64,000 nt of DNA, taken from assembly GCF_004349315.1 (NCBI RefSeq), contig NZ_SMLH01000003.1, positions 62,001-126,000 of the forward strand, in the 5' to 3' direction. The DNA comes from Flavobacterium ranwuense. Its GTDB lineage: Bacteria > Bacteroidota > Bacteroidia > Flavobacteriales > Flavobacteriaceae. Shown here piece by piece: positions 36,159 through 47,039 of this stretch (positions are counted from its first letter, which is position 1; every line of letters starts with the position of its first letter). A model generated the notes under the pieces. The model searched no databases. It was given only the letters and a program-made list of their open reading frames with translations, and was not told the origin of the DNA. The position numbers and the translations under genes were made by a program.

Positions 36159-37388
36159 ATGCTGTATTACTTATTTGAATATTTAGACAAGATATTGGAT
36201 GTGCCTGGAACGGGTGTTTTTCAGTACATCACTTTTAGATCCGCGTTAGCATTGATGCTTTCTTTACTATTGTCTACAATTTATGGTAAAAGAATAATCC
36301 GTTTTCTGCAAAAACAGCAAGTGGGAGAAACCGTTCGTGAACTTGGTTTAGCAGGTCAGAACGAAAAAGCGGGTACGCCAACAATGGGAGGGTTAATTAT
36401 CATATTTGCCACTTTGGTTCCAGTTGTACTTTTTGCAAAACTGCATAACATTTACATCGTTTTGTTGATTGTGACTACACTTTGGATGGGAATAATTGGT
36501 TTTATAGATGACTATATTAAAATTTTCAAGAAAGATAAAGAAGGTTTAAAAGGAATATTTAAAGTTGTAGGGCAAGTAGGTCTTGGTTTAATAGTAGGAA
36601 CTGTTCTTTATTTTAGTCCGGCGGTTACCGTGCGTACCGATACTTCTACATCAGATATTTTTAGAGTGCCAACAGAAACGGTGATTTTGCCAGCGCCAGT
36701 TGAAGAAAAATCTACTGCTACGACAATTCCTTTCTTTAAAAATAATGAATTTGATTATGCTGAATTACTAGCATGGACTGGCGAAGGATATGAAAAGTGG
36801 GCTTGGTTAATTTTTATTCCAGTTGTTATTTTTATTATAACGGCAGTGTCTAACGGTGCTAATTTAACGGATGGTATTGATGGACTTGCTGCAGGGACTT
36901 CTGCTGTTTCAGTTCTGGCATTAGGAATATTTACGTTCGTTTCAGGGAATATAATTTTCTCCAATTATTTGAATATTATGTATATCCCTAATTCGGGGGA
37001 AATGACGGTTTTTATTGCCGCATTTGTAGGATCATTGATTGGATTTCTTTGGTACAACTCGTATCCGGCTTCAGTTTTTATGGGCGATACAGGGAGTTTG
37101 ACAATTGGAGGTATTATTGCAGTTCTGGCAATTGCCGTTCGAAAAGAAATGCTGATTCCTTTATTGTGCGGAATTTTTCTTGTCGAAAATTTATCTGTGG
37201 TTTTACAAGTAAGTTATTTTAAATATACCAAGAAACGCTTTGGCGAAGGCCGAAGAATCTTTCTAATGTCGCCATTGCATCATCATTATCAGAAGAAAGG
37301 CTATCACGAAAGTAAAATTGTAACACGATTCTGGATTGTTGCCATAATGCTGGCCATATTATCAATTGTTACCTTAAAATTAAGATAG
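36159..37388 (+). CDS. mraY: phospho-MurNAc-pentapeptide transferase MraY
   Basis: A 409-residue polytopic membrane enzyme that makes lipid I from UDP-MurNAc-pentapeptide and undecaprenyl phosphate. Conserved sites include the FIDDYIKI aspartates, [15 protein letters not shown] and the [14 protein letters not shown] histidine motif. It is longer than the E. coli enzyme because of an inserted loop at about residues 155-200 (between [10 protein letters not shown] and [10 protein letters not shown]), a feature seen generally in Bacteroidetes. It is 1 base from murD. Confidence 0.95.
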   Translation: MLYYLFEYLDKILDVPGTGVFQYITFRSALALMLSLLLSTIYGKRIIRFLQKQQVGETVRELGLAGQNEKAGTPTMGGLIIIFATLVPVVLFAKLHNIYIVLLIVTTLWMGIIGFIDDYIKIFKKDKEGLKGIFKVVGQVGLGLIVGTVLYFSPAVTVRTDTSTSDIFRVPTETVILPAPVEEKSTATTIPFFKNNEFDYAELLAWTGEGYEKWAWLIFIPVVIFIITAVSNGANLTDGIDGLAAGTSAVSVLALGIFTFVSGNIIFSNYLNIMYIPNSGEMTVFIAAFVGSLIGFLWYNSYPASVFMGDTGSLTIGGIIAVLAIAVRKEMLIPLLCGIFLVENLSVVLQVSYFKYTKKRFGEGRRIFLMSPLHHHYQKKGYHESKIVTRFWIVAIMLAILSIVTLKLR

Positions 37389-37389
37389 C

Positions 37390-38721
37390 ATGAGGCTAGT
37401 AATCTTAGGCGGCGGAGAAAGTGGTATAGGTACTGCTATTCTGGGTAAGAAAAAAGGATATGAAGTTTTTGTATCTGATTTTGGAAAGATAAAAGGAAAT
37501 TACAAAGAGGTTCTTATCATTAATGGAATAGTTTGGGAAGAAGAAAAGCATACCGAAGATTTGATTTTGAATGCTGATGTGGTCATGAAAAGCCCAGGGA
37601 TTCCAGACAAATCTCCAATAGTAAAAAAGCTTATCGAAAAAGGAATTCCAGTATTATCTGAAATTGAGTTTGCGGCACCTTTTACGGATGCAACCATAAT
37701 AGGGATTACTGGTAGTAATGGGAAGACCACTACCACAATGCTTACACATCATTTGCTGAAATCAGCAGGATTAAATGTAGGGTTGGGAGGAAATATTGGA
37801 AAGAGTTTTGCCTGGCAAATAGCGGATAATAAATACGATTCTTATGTGCTGGAGTTGAGTAGTTTTCAATTGGACGGAATCATAAATTTTAAGCCACATA
37901 TTGCTATTATTACAAATATTAGTCCAGATCATTTAGATCGATACGATTACAAATATGAAAATTATATTGATGCGAAGTTTAGAATTACGATGAATCAAAC
38001 CGAGGAAGATTACCTCATTTATGATGCCGACGATGAAGCCATTGCAGAATGGTTTAAAACACACACAACAAAAGCCAAATTAATTCCTTTTTCATTGACA
38101 AAAACTTTCAGCGAAGGAGCTTATATAAAAAACAACAAAATGGAAATTTCAATCAATCAGGAAGAGCTTTCAATGGACACAGTACACATTGCCTTAGAAG
38201 GAAAACATAACATGAAAAACGCAATGGCAGCAACCTCTGTGGCAAAATTGATGCAGATTAGAAAATCTACAATACGTGAAAGTTTATCTAATTTTCAGGG
38301 AGTGGAACACCGTCTTGAAAAAGTATTGAAAATTCAAAACGTACAATACATCAATGATTCAAAAGCAACTAATGTAAACGCTACTTTTTTTGCATTAGAC
38401 AGCATGAATACACCTACCGTTTGGATTGTGGGAGGTGTTGATAAAGGAAATGATTACAATGAATTGATGTCATTAGTTCGTGAGAAAGTAAAAGCTATTA
38501 TTTGTCTTGGTGTAGATAATAAAAAAATTATTGATGTTTTTGGAAATGTAGTTGATATGATGATTGAAGTTGATAACATGAATGATGCTGTGAGAATGGC
38601 GCAACGATTATCAGAAAAAGGAGATACAGTTTTATTGTCACCTGCTTGTGCCAGTTTTGATTTATTCGAAAGCTACGAAGACAGAGGGAATCAGTTCAAA
38701 CAAGCAGTTAAAAATTTATAG
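37390..38721 (+). CDS. murD: UDP-MurNAc-L-Ala:D-Glu ligase MurD
   Basis: A 443-residue Mur ligase with ATP loop GITGSNGKTTTTML and the central Mur signature LGGNIGKSFAWQIAD. The first domain carries the UDP-binding LGGGESGIG turn. It adds D-glutamate to UDP-MurNAc-L-alanine. It begins one base after the mraY stop, so it is probably translated together with it, and is followed by ftsW after 45 bases. Confidence 0.95.
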   Translation: MRLVILGGGESGIGTAILGKKKGYEVFVSDFGKIKGNYKEVLIINGIVWEEEKHTEDLILNADVVMKSPGIPDKSPIVKKLIEKGIPVLSEIEFAAPFTDATIIGITGSNGKTTTTMLTHHLLKSAGLNVGLGGNIGKSFAWQIADNKYDSYVLELSSFQLDGIINFKPHIAIITNISPDHLDRYDYKYENYIDAKFRITMNQTEEDYLIYDADDEAIAEWFKTHTTKAKLIPFSLTKTFSEGAYIKNNKMEISINQEELSMDTVHIALEGKHNMKNAMAATSVAKLMQIRKSTIRESLSNFQGVEHRLEKVLKIQNVQYINDSKATNVNATFFALDSMNTPTVWIVGGVDKGNDYNELMSLVREKVKAIICLGVDNKKIIDVFGNVVDMMIEVDNMNDAVRMAQRLSEKGDTVLLSPACASFDLFESYEDRGNQFKQAVKNL

Positions 38722-38766
38722 TAAGTCTAATTTATTAAGACTTTAAGCTTTAATAAAAATCAAACA

Positions 38767-40053
38767 ATGAAACAACTAGTCAACAAATTAAAGGGAGATA
38801 AAGGGATTTGGTCATTCGTGGCCTTATTGGCCTTGTTTTCATTTATGCCTGTTTTTAGTGCTAGTAGTAATTTGGCCTATATTGGTCAAGGAAACGGAAA
38901 TACATTAGGCTATTTAGTAAAACACATAGCACACATATGTATTGGTTTTCTAATTATATTTTGGGTTCATAAAGTGCCCTATCATTATTTTAAAGCAATT
39001 TCTAAAGGGGCCTTGTATATTGTTTGGCTATTATTGGCATACACATTAATCAAAGGGACCGTTATCGCTGGTGCTAATGCCAGTCGATGGATTCAGGTGC
39101 CATTTATTGGGATTACATTTCAAACGTCAACATTGGCAGCAATGGTGTTGTTTATTTTTGTAGCCCGTTATTTATCTAAAACCAGAGAAGTTCCTATTTC
39201 TTTTAAGTCCTCTATTTGGGAGCTTTGGTTGCCGGTATTCATTACGTTAATATTCATTCTTCCAGCCAATTTTTCCACTACGGCATTAATTTTCTCCATG
39301 GTGCTAATGTTGGTTTTCATTGGGAAGTATCCGTTGCGTTATATCGGAATTGTAGTAGGTTCTGGGATTGTGTTTCTGGCATTTTTTATTTTGATTGCTA
39401 AAGCTTTTCCGGATGCTTTTCCTAACCGTGTCGATACTTGGATTAGTCGTATTGATAATTTTACCAGTGATAAACCGGATGAGGATGATTATCAAATAGA
39501 GAAAGCTAAAATCGCCATAGCTTCGGGGAAAATATACGGATTAGGCCCAGGGAAAAGTGTCCAGAAGAACTTTTTGCCTCAATCTTCCTCCGATTTTATT
39601 TTTGCTATAATCGTCGAAGAATATGGACTTATAGGAGGTTTGGGAGTATTGACATTATATTTATTGTTGTTGTTTCGATTTGTGATAGCATCGCACAAAG
39701 CCAATTCACTATTCGGAAAATTAGTAGTGGTGGGATTGGGTTTTCCCATGATATTTCAGGCAATGGTAAATATGGCTGTAGCGGTTGAATTATTACCCGT
39801 TACGGGACAAACATTACCCTTAATCAGTAGTGGAGGAAGTTCAATCTGGATGACTTGTTTTGCCCTTGGAATCATCATTAGTGTTACGAAAAAAGAAGAA
39901 GAAATTACGCAGGAATTAAAAGATACTGCCAAAAGAGAAGAAGCACTTCAAAAATTAATTGACAGGGAATTAGAAGAGGAAGAGGTAGCAGCTGAGAATT
40001 ATTCGATTGAAGATAAAGCTAAGAATCCGATGCATGCAGTTTTGAATAAATAA
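38767..40053 (+). CDS. ftsW: septal peptidoglycan glycosyltransferase FtsW (SEDS family)
   Basis: A 428-residue polytopic SEDS protein with about ten predicted transmembrane segments and the family motif in the last third (AVELLPVTGQTLPLISSGGS). It polymerises glycan strands at the division site, acting with FtsI encoded upstream. The C-terminal cytoplasmic tail (about 385-428) is Glu-rich and charged (KEEEITQELKDTAKREEALQ), longer than in many homologues. It lies between murD and murG in the usual flavobacterial order. Confidence 0.94.
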   Translation: MKQLVNKLKGDKGIWSFVALLALFSFMPVFSASSNLAYIGQGNGNTLGYLVKHIAHICIGFLIIFWVHKVPYHYFKAISKGALYIVWLLLAYTLIKGTVIAGANASRWIQVPFIGITFQTSTLAAMVLFIFVARYLSKTREVPISFKSSIWELWLPVFITLIFILPANFSTTALIFSMVLMLVFIGKYPLRYIGIVVGSGIVFLAFFILIAKAFPDAFPNRVDTWISRIDNFTSDKPDEDDYQIEKAKIAIASGKIYGLGPGKSVQKNFLPQSSSDFIFAIIVEEYGLIGGLGVLTLYLLLLFRFVIASHKANSLFGKLVVVGLGFPMIFQAMVNMAVAVELLPVTGQTLPLISSGGSSIWMTCFALGIIISVTKKEEEITQELKDTAKREEALQKLIDRELEEEEVAAENYSIEDKAKNPMHAVLNK

Positions 40054-40083
40054 GGCGTTTTAGAAAATTAGAAATTAATAAAA

Positions 40084-41172
40084 ATGAAACAGTATAAATT
40101 CATATTAAGTGGTGGCGGAACGGGAGGACATATCTATCCGGCAATTGCTATTGCAAATGAATTAAAATCTCGTTTTCCTGATGCCGAATTTCTTTTTGTA
40201 GGTGCCAAAGACAAAATGGAAATGCAAAAAGTACCTCAAGCAGGTTACAATATTAAAGGACTTTGGATATCTGGTTTGCAGCGTAGACTGACATTAGACA
40301 ATGCTCTTTTTCCAGTGAAGTTGCTTTCAAGTTTATTAAAATCAAGAACAATAATCAAACAGTTCAAACCAGATGTGGTTATTGGAACAGGTGGTTTTGC
40401 AAGTGGTCCGTTATTGCAAGTAGCGGCAATTGCAGGAATTCCAACAGTGATTCAAGAGCAAAATTCCTTTCCGGGAATTACCAATAAACTGTTGAGTAAA
40501 AAAGCAAACAAAATATGTGTTGCTTATGAAAATCTGGAACGCTTTTTTCCAAAAGAAAAAATGATTTTGACTGGAAATCCAGTGCGTCAGGATTTAATTG
40601 ATATCGAAAGCAAAAGAGAAGAAGCTATTCAATTTTTTAATTTGGATCCAAATAAAAAAACATTATTGGTTCTCGGAGGAAGTCTTGGAGCAAGAAGGGT
40701 AAACCAATTAATCGAAAAAGAGTTAGCCAATATGCTTTCTCAAAATGTTCAGGTGATTTGGCAATGCGGAAAGTTGTATTTAGAAGATTATAAAAAATAC
40801 AATTCAGCAAATGTTCAGGTTGTCGCTTTTATTGAAAGAATGGATTTAGTTTATGCAGCAGCAGATATTGTTATTTCACGCGCTGGTGCATCATCTGTTT
40901 CGGAATTATGTATTGTGGGGAAACCAGTGATTTTTATTCCTTCACCTAATGTAGCTGAAGATCATCAGACTAAAAATGCACAAGCGATAGTCGATAAAAA
41001 AGGCGCTTTAATGTTGAAAGAATCCGAGCTTGATTCACAATTCAGTCTTGTTTTTGAAGTCTTACTGAAAGATCTGGGAAAGCAAAATCAGCTGAGTGAA
41101 AATATAAAATTATTGGCTATGCCAGAAGCAACAAAACAAATTGTTGACGAAATTGTAAAGCTAATTAGATAG
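40084..41172 (+). CDS. murG: lipid II synthase MurG
   Basis: A 362-residue glycosyltransferase with the N-terminal [16 protein letters not shown] loop that binds lipid I and the C-terminal UDP-GlcNAc site ([20 protein letters not shown]). It transfers GlcNAc to lipid I at the inner face of the membrane, producing lipid II. It lies between ftsW and murC in the usual flavobacterial order, separated from each by about 30-40 bases. Confidence 0.95.
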   Translation: MKQYKFILSGGGTGGHIYPAIAIANELKSRFPDAEFLFVGAKDKMEMQKVPQAGYNIKGLWISGLQRRLTLDNALFPVKLLSSLLKSRTIIKQFKPDVVIGTGGFASGPLLQVAAIAGIPTVIQEQNSFPGITNKLLSKKANKICVAYENLERFFPKEKMILTGNPVRQDLIDIESKREEAIQFFNLDPNKKTLLVLGGSLGARRVNQLIEKELANMLSQNVQVIWQCGKLYLEDYKKYNSANVQVVAFIERMDLVYAAADIVISRAGASSVSELCIVGKPVIFIPSPNVAEDHQTKNAQAIVDKKGALMLKESELDSQFSLVFEVLLKDLGKQNQLSENIKLLAMPEATKQIVDEIVKLIR

Positions 41173-41209
41173 AAATAAAAAAGATAATATACCAAAGACT
41201 CAAAATAAA

Positions 41210-42559
41210 ATGAACTTAAATCAAATACATAACGTCTATTTTATCGGAATCGGAGGCATTGGGATGAGTAACTTGGCTCGTTATTTCAAGAATCTGGGCA
41301 AGAGTGTCTCAGGTTATGATAAAACGCCATCGGCTCTTACCAGTGAATTAATAGAAAGTGGAATTCCAATTCATTTTGAAGACAGTATTGATGCGATTCC
41401 GAAAGATTTTTACATAGAAAACACTTTGGTCGTTATTACGCCGGCTGTTCCTAAGACGCATTCAGAGTGGAATTATTTCTTGGAGAGAGATTTTCAAGTA
41501 AAAAAAAGAGCAGAGGTTTTAGGAATAATTACAAAAGATACTTTTTGTTTTGCAGTTGCTGGAACACATGGAAAAACAACTACATCAGGAATTTTAGGAC
41601 ATATTTTGCAGGAAAGCGGTGCTGATGTTACTGCTTTTATTGGTGGAATTGTTGAGAATTACAATTCGAATTTAATAGGAAGCGGGAAAACAGTAACTGT
41701 TGTTGAAGCGGATGAATTTGATCGTTCATTCCTGCATTTACATCCTAATATTGCCTGCATAACTTCTATGGACGCAGATCATTTGGATATTTATGGAACC
41801 AGTGAGGCAATAGAAGAATCTTTCCTTGAATTTGCATCAAAAATAGAAGATAAGAGTAATCTTTTTATAACAAAAGAATTACCAATTGAAGGTGTAACCT
41901 GTGCTGTGAATGAAGATGCAGTTTTTAAAGCTTTTAATGTTAGAATTGAAAATGCAAGCTATGTTTTTGATGTACAAACGCCTACGGAAGTAATCAAAGA
42001 TTTACATTTTGGTTTACCTGGAAGACATAATTTAATGAATGCATTAATGGCTATCGCAATGGCAAAATTATTCGGCACCCCAACCGATGCCATTGCAAAA
42101 GCCATTACATCATTTAAGGGAATTAAAAGAAGATTTTCATACCAAATAAAAACAGAAGCTAAGGTTTATATCGATGATTACGCCCATCACCCAACGGAGA
42201 TAAATGCAGTGCATCAGGCTGTTCGTGAATTGTATCCAAACCAAAAAGTTTTGGCCGTTTTTCAACCCCATTTATTTAGTAGAACGAGAGATTTTGCTGA
42301 TGATTTTGCCAAAAGTTTATCGGCTTTTGATGCTATTATTTTACTAGATATTTATCCGGCCCGTGAATTACCAATGGAAGGAATAAACTCACAATGGTTG
42401 ATGGATAAAATGACGAATAATAATAAAAAAATTGTAAATAAAGGCGATTTGATTGAGACAATTTTAGCAAGTGACGCATCGATTATTGTAACAATTGGAG
42501 CTGGAGATATTGGAGAATTAGTACCATCAATTAAAAAAGCGATAAATGAAACTCTTTAA
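41210..42559 (+). CDS. murC: UDP-MurNAc:L-alanine ligase MurC
   Basis: A 449-residue Mur ligase with the N-terminal nucleotide-binding GIGGIGMSNLARYF motif, the ATP loop GTHGKTTTSG and the C-terminal DDYAHHPTEI motif. It adds L-alanine to UDP-MurNAc, the first peptide step. The stop overlaps the ftsQ start by 14 bases. With murE, mraY, murD and murG it covers the lipid II route except murF, murA, murB and ddl, which are outside this window. Confidence 0.95.
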   Translation: MNLNQIHNVYFIGIGGIGMSNLARYFKNLGKSVSGYDKTPSALTSELIESGIPIHFEDSIDAIPKDFYIENTLVVITPAVPKTHSEWNYFLERDFQVKKRAEVLGIITKDTFCFAVAGTHGKTTTSGILGHILQESGADVTAFIGGIVENYNSNLIGSGKTVTVVEADEFDRSFLHLHPNIACITSMDADHLDIYGTSEAIEESFLEFASKIEDKSNLFITKELPIEGVTCAVNEDAVFKAFNVRIENASYVFDVQTPTEVIKDLHFGLPGRHNLMNALMAIAMAKLFGTPTDAIAKAITSFKGIKRRFSYQIKTEAKVYIDDYAHHPTEINAVHQAVRELYPNQKVLAVFQPHLFSRTRDFADDFAKSLSAFDAIILLDIYPARELPMEGINSQWLMDKMTNNNKKIVNKGDLIETILASDASIIVTIGAGDIGELVPSIKKAINETL

Positions 42560-43268
42560 CTGGACAAATATTCGATTATTACTGATGTTTGTGTTGGTGA
42601 TTCTTCTGTTTTCGTTTACGTCAAATCGTAATGCAAATAGAAAATTGACTAAATCTATAGTTATTTTTGTAGGAGATAACGCTCCTTTTGTGAAGCAAGA
42701 AACGGTTAATAAATTGTTAATAGAAAATAAAAAAGATGCATCAAGCATTCAAAAAGTTAATCTAGATTTGAATAAGCTGGAAACAAGTCTCAATGCACAA
42801 GAAATGATTGAAAAATCAGATGTATTTGTGAGTATTGATGGAGTGTTAAAAGCAGTGGTGAAACAAAAGACTCCTATTGCTAGAGTTTTTGACAAAAATG
42901 GTTCTTTTTATATTGATTACGAAGGAAATAGAATGCCCTTGTCAACTAATTTTACAGCTAGAGTTCCACTTGTTTCAGGAGGAATAAATAAAAAAAATAA
43001 CGAAGATTTATCCGATTTATTTCGCTTAATCTATGACGATGCGTTTTTGAAAAAAAACATCATCGGAATTCAAATTATGCCTAATGGAAGCTTAAAAATG
43101 CTCAATAGAAATTTTGAATATCAAATTGATTTTGGTAGAATGATAAATGTGGAGCGTAAATTCAAGAATTATAAAGCTTTTTTTCAAAAAGCGGTTTTAG
43201 ATAGTTCGTTGTATAAATATAAAAAAATTGACCTCCGATTTACGGAACAAGTAGTTTGCACTAAATAA
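42546..43268 (+). CDS. ftsQ: cell division protein FtsQ-like
   Basis: A 240-residue bitopic protein: one N-terminal transmembrane helix (about residues 8-24), then a POTRA-like region (about 35-105) and a beta-rich FtsQ domain (about 110-235). Sequence conservation outside Bacteroidetes is low, but place between murC and ftsA, topology and size match FtsQ, which links the early Z-ring complex to FtsL and FtsW/FtsI. It overlaps murC by 14 bases. Confidence 0.9.
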   Translation: MKLFNWTNIRLLLMFVLVILLFSFTSNRNANRKLTKSIVIFVGDNAPFVKQETVNKLLIENKKDASSIQKVNLDLNKLETSLNAQEMIEKSDVFVSIDGVLKAVVKQKTPIARVFDKNGSFYIDYEGNRMPLSTNFTARVPLVSGGINKKNNEDLSDLFRLIYDDAFLKKNIIGIQIMPNGSLKMLNRNFEYQIDFGRMINVERKFKNYKAFFQKAVLDSSLYKYKKIDLRFTEQVVCTK

Positions 43269-43274
43269 TAGATA

Positions 43275-44660
43275 ATGGAAAAAGAGAATATTGCAGTAGG
43301 TCTAGATATTGGGACAACTAAAATAGTTGCCATGATAGGCAAGAAGAATGAATATGGGAAACTAGAAATTTTAGGTGTAGGAAAATCTAAAAGTTTAGGT
43401 GTGGCTAGAGGTGTGGTAAATAACATCACTCAAACCATACAATCAATACAGCAAGCGATTCAAGAAGCCGAAAATAATTCAGGCTATAAAATAAAAGATG
43501 TAGTTGTAGGAATTGCGGGACAACACATCCGTAGTATTCAGCATACAGATTACATCAGCAGAAACAACCCCGAAGAAGTAATCGGTGGGAATGATATTCA
43601 GCTTTTGATTGACCAAGTGAATAAATTGGCGATGTTACCCGGCGAAGAAATTATACATGTTTTGCCACAAGAATTTAAAATTGACGGACAATCTGAAATC
43701 AAAGAGCCTATAGGAATGTATGGTGGAAGATTAGAGTCTAGTTTTCATGTTGTAGTAGGGCAAGCTTCATCGATTCGTAATGTAGGCAGATGTATTCAAA
43801 GTTCTGGAATCGAATTATCAGGGTTGACATTGGAACCATTGGCTTCAGCTGATGCCGTTTTGAGTCAGGAAGAAAAAGAAGCTGGAGTTGCGCTTATCGA
43901 TATTGGTGGTGGAACAACAGATTTGGCTATTTTCAAAGATGGTATTATTCGTCACACTGCGGTAATTCCTTTTGGAGGAAATGTGATTACAGATGATATC
44001 AAAGAAGGATGTTCGATCATTGAAAAACAAGCGGAATTATTGAAAGTTAAATTTGGATCTGCTTGGCCAGGAGAAAATAAAGACAACGAAATTGTTTCTA
44101 TTCCAGGATTAAGAGGTAGAGAGCCCAAAGAGATTTCTTTGAAAAATCTATCTAAAATAATCCATGCTCGTGTTGTGGAAATTGTAGATCAGGTGTTCAC
44201 TGAAGTGAAAGCTTACGGACACGAAGATCCTCGTAAAAAACTAATTGCAGGAATTGTACTTACTGGTGGTGGTGCACAATTGAAACACATCAAGCAGTTA
44301 GTAGAATATATTACAGGAATGGATACGAGAATAGGATATCCAAACGAGCATTTAGCTGGGAATTCTGATGAGGAGATTTCAAGTCCTTTATATGCAACTG
44401 CAGTTGGATTAGTAATGAAAAGCATTGAGAATAAAACACAGAGTGCGGTAAGAATGGATGCCATTGAACAACCTAAAGCTGCGGTATACAGACAGGCAGT
44501 TGTTCAAAATCCGGTGGTGAATGAGATTCTTGAGAAAGAGGAAGACGAAGAGGATCAAAACTCAAATGAGAAACATAATTCTACCGTAAATAGGATACAA
44601 AGAAATTTCTTTGACCGTTATGTTGACAAGATTAAGGATTTCTTAGATAATGCAGAATAA
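43275..44660 (+). CDS. ftsA: cell division protein FtsA
   Basis: A 461-residue actin-family protein with the phosphate-binding motif VGLDIGTTKIVAMIG, the SHS2 (1C) subdomain (about 80-160), the second phosphate loop DIGGGTTDLAI and the adenosine motif LTGGGAQLKHI. The C-terminal end (residues 445-461, FFDRYVDKIKDFLDN) is an amphipathic helix fit to attach the membrane, as in FtsA. It anchors FtsZ filaments. It is 6 bases after ftsQ and about 100 bases before ftsZ. Confidence 0.95.
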   Translation: MEKENIAVGLDIGTTKIVAMIGKKNEYGKLEILGVGKSKSLGVARGVVNNITQTIQSIQQAIQEAENNSGYKIKDVVVGIAGQHIRSIQHTDYISRNNPEEVIGGNDIQLLIDQVNKLAMLPGEEIIHVLPQEFKIDGQSEIKEPIGMYGGRLESSFHVVVGQASSIRNVGRCIQSSGIELSGLTLEPLASADAVLSQEEKEAGVALIDIGGGTTDLAIFKDGIIRHTAVIPFGGNVITDDIKEGCSIIEKQAELLKVKFGSAWPGENKDNEIVSIPGLRGREPKEISLKNLSKIIHARVVEIVDQVFTEVKAYGHEDPRKKLIAGIVLTGGGAQLKHIKQLVEYITGMDTRIGYPNEHLAGNSDEEISSPLYATAVGLVMKSIENKTQSAVRMDAIEQPKAAVYRQAVVQNPVVNEILEKEEDEEDQNSNEKHNSTVNRIQRNFFDRYVDKIKDFLDNAE

Positions 44661-44757
44661 TTTAGAAGTAATAAAAAATATTGTTTTTTTTCCTTTTTGC
44701 CCCAAGTAAAAAGAATTAAAAATCAAAAAATAATATAAATATCAAAAACCAAATAAA

Positions 44758-46701
44758 ATGATGAGCAACTCAGAATTTGGAAGTATTTCATTTGATTTAC
44801 CAAAGAACCAATCAAATGTAATAAAAGTTATTGGTGTAGGTGGAGGCGGAAGTAACGCCATAAACCACATGTTTAAACAAGGAATTAAAGGGGTGGATTT
44901 CATCGTATGTAATACGGATTCTCAGGCCTTACAAAGCAGTTCTGTGCCTAACAAAATTCAGTTAGGAGTGCATTTGACTGAAGGACTTGGTGCTGGAGCA
45001 AACCCAGATGTAGGACAGCAATCCGCTATTGAAAGTATTTCCGAGATTGAAAAAATGTTGGATAGAAATACTAAAATGGTATTCATCACTGCCGGAATGG
45101 GTGGTGGAACTGGAACTGGAGCTGCACCCGTAATTGCACAATTGGCTAAAGAAAGAGACATTCTTACTGTAGGGATTGTGACATTGCCTTTCTTGTTTGA
45201 AGGGAAAGTGCGTCAGGAACAAGCGTTAATTGGTATAGAAAAATTACGCAAACAAGTTGACTCTTTAATTGTTATCAACAACAATAAATTAAGAGAAGTG
45301 TATGGTAATCTTGGTTTCAAAGCAGGATTTTCAAAAGCGGATGAAGTTTTGGCTACAGCCTCAAGAGGTATTGCTGAAGTAATTACGCATCACTATACTC
45401 AAAATATCGATTTAAGAGATGCTAAAACGGTATTGTATAATAGCGGAACAGCTATTATGGGATCTTCTGTTTCTTCTGGTGAAAATAGAGCTAAAGAAGC
45501 CATTATTGCTGCTTTAGATTCTCCTTTGTTAAATGATAATAAAATTACAGGTGCCAAAAACGTATTGTTGCTTATCGTTTCTGGAACTAATGAAATTACA
45601 ATTGACGAAATTGGAGAAATCAACGATCATATTCAAGTTGAAGCGGGGCATAATGCAAATATTATCATGGGGGTTGGTGAAGACGAATCACTTGGAGATG
45701 CTATTGCAGTGACTATAATCGCTACAGGTTTTGATATTGAACAACAAAACGAAATAGTAAATACTGAGCCAAAAAAAATTATACACACATTAGAAGATGA
45801 ACAAAGAAGTGTTCATAATCTAAGTAATAAAACGGTAGCTGCTTTTGATTTAAATGCGGAATCTCCAGCATCTAATTCAAACGAAAGAATAGTTTTTGAT
45901 TTATTGGAAGATACTGTTGTTGCTCCTGAGCCAGTGGTAACGACACCAACTATTAATAAGGAAGAATTGATGGTGATGTCTGAGTTTATTAAAAATTTAG
46001 ACGTGACTTTCGAAATTGTTTCTCCTATTACTGACATTGATTTTACAATTTCAACACCTGTTGCTGAAGTTAATGAAGTAAAAGCAGTTCAGCCAAAAGT
46101 TATTGAAAGACAAGAACAAACTGCTTTCTCTTTTGATTTACCACTTTTCAAAGCAGAACCGGTAGCTCAAGTTGAAGAGAGCAAAGTGATGTTTGAATTG
46201 ACGAATGAAACCCGTGATATGAAAGTAAACGAAGCGGTTCAATTTGTTCCCGTAACAGAATTGACTGACAATGGAATTATCAAATATTCTCTTGAAGAGT
46301 TCATGGAACCAGAGCATGATTTCATGGCTAAACCAGTTGCTAAAACTCCGGAAGTTGTTATTCCGGCGGAATTAAACATCACAATGAAACAAGTTGATAC
46401 ATCAGTAAATACATCTGTTGACTTTGAAGCTATTTCTCCAATGGAAATGACAATCGAGGAATCATTGCGAATGAGAGCTGATGAAAGAAGAAAAAAACTA
46501 AAAGAATTCAATTATAAGTTTCATAACAATGTTTCTAAAATTGATGAATATGAAAAAGAACCAGCTTACAAAAGATTGGGAATAGATATTTCAAACAATC
46601 AAGCCAATAATACAAATTCGAGAATTTCTGTGGGAACAGACAGCAACAACGATCTACAGTTGCGTTCTAACAACTCGTATTTACATGACAACGTAGATTA
46701 A
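44758..46701 (+). CDS. ftsZ: cell division protein FtsZ
   Basis: A 647-residue tubulin homologue. The GTPase domain is conserved: VIGVGGGGSNAINHM, the tubulin signature GGGTGTGAAPVIAQLA and the T7-loop region NDNKITGAKNVLLLI. The core ends near residue 330. A long Glu/Val-rich linker with several AxxAxE-type runs follows (about 335-600), then a basic helix (MRADERRKKLKEFNYKFHNN). FtsZ of other phyla is near 380-400 residues, so the linker is the source of the extra length, as in other flavobacteria. It closes the cluster and is followed by a terminator. Confidence 0.96.
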   Translation: MMSNSEFGSISFDLPKNQSNVIKVIGVGGGGSNAINHMFKQGIKGVDFIVCNTDSQALQSSSVPNKIQLGVHLTEGLGAGANPDVGQQSAIESISEIEKMLDRNTKMVFITAGMGGGTGTGAAPVIAQLAKERDILTVGIVTLPFLFEGKVRQEQALIGIEKLRKQVDSLIVINNNKLREVYGNLGFKAGFSKADEVLATASRGIAEVITHHYTQNIDLRDAKTVLYNSGTAIMGSSVSSGENRAKEAIIAALDSPLLNDNKITGAKNVLLLIVSGTNEITIDEIGEINDHIQVEAGHNANIIMGVGEDESLGDAIAVTIIATGFDIEQQNEIVNTEPKKIIHTLEDEQRSVHNLSNKTVAAFDLNAESPASNSNERIVFDLLEDTVVAPEPVVTTPTINKEELMVMSEFIKNLDVTFEIVSPITDIDFTISTPVAEVNEVKAVQPKVIERQEQTAFSFDLPLFKAEPVAQVEESKVMFELTNETRDMKVNEAVQFVPVTELTDNGIIKYSLEEFMEPEHDFMAKPVAKTPEVVIPAELNITMKQVDTSVNTSVDFEAISPMEMTIEESLRMRADERRKKLKEFNYKFHNNVSKIDEYEKEPAYKRLGIDISNNQANNTNSRISVGTDSNNDLQLRSNNSYLHDNVD

Positions 46702-46725
46702 CTAACTCAAACCAAAATGAGGTAG

Positions 46726-46760
46726 CCCGAAAATTCATTTAATTTTCGGGTTATTTTTTT
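46726..46760 (+). terminator. intrinsic terminator after ftsZ
   Basis: Stem CCCGAAAATT / AATTTTCGGG with a 5-base loop, then TTATTTTTTT. It ends the dcw cluster. Confidence 0.88.
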
Positions 46761-46817
46761 GTAGTTTCGAGCAACAAAGCAATCTATTGTTAATTACAGT
46801 AAATTTCTTTAATTTTG

Positions 46818-46959
46818 TCGGGCCTTTATCCAGCTGTCGTTTCAAGCTTTTTGTCAAAAATGTTTTTTCTACGTCCTTAAAAGAGCTTCTAAAGTCGCTT
46901 TTTAAGTGCATGAAAAAAATCATTTTCTCCTAAAAAGGCTTTCCACTACCATCTGGGTC
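46818..46959. repeat. imperfect-palindrome intergenic repeat, copy 2
   Basis: Starts TCGGGCCTTTATCCAGCTGT, continues to CAAGCTTTTTG, and ends in AAAAAGGCTTTCCACTACC and ATCTGGGTC. The arms resemble the copies at 16114 and 49674. The loop (about 46850-46930) is AT-rich and contains no credible gene. Confidence 0.5.
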
Positions 46960-47039
46960 AAAAAAGAATCGTTTTCATAATTAGCATTTTAACAATCGAT
47001 TAAACAAATAGTCGATTAATCAAATTAACAATAAAGAAT

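Noticed and set aside
46735-46923. Open frame on the minus strand after ftsZ
   Set aside because: It runs across a terminator and a repeat element, has no promoter or start support and no family similarity.
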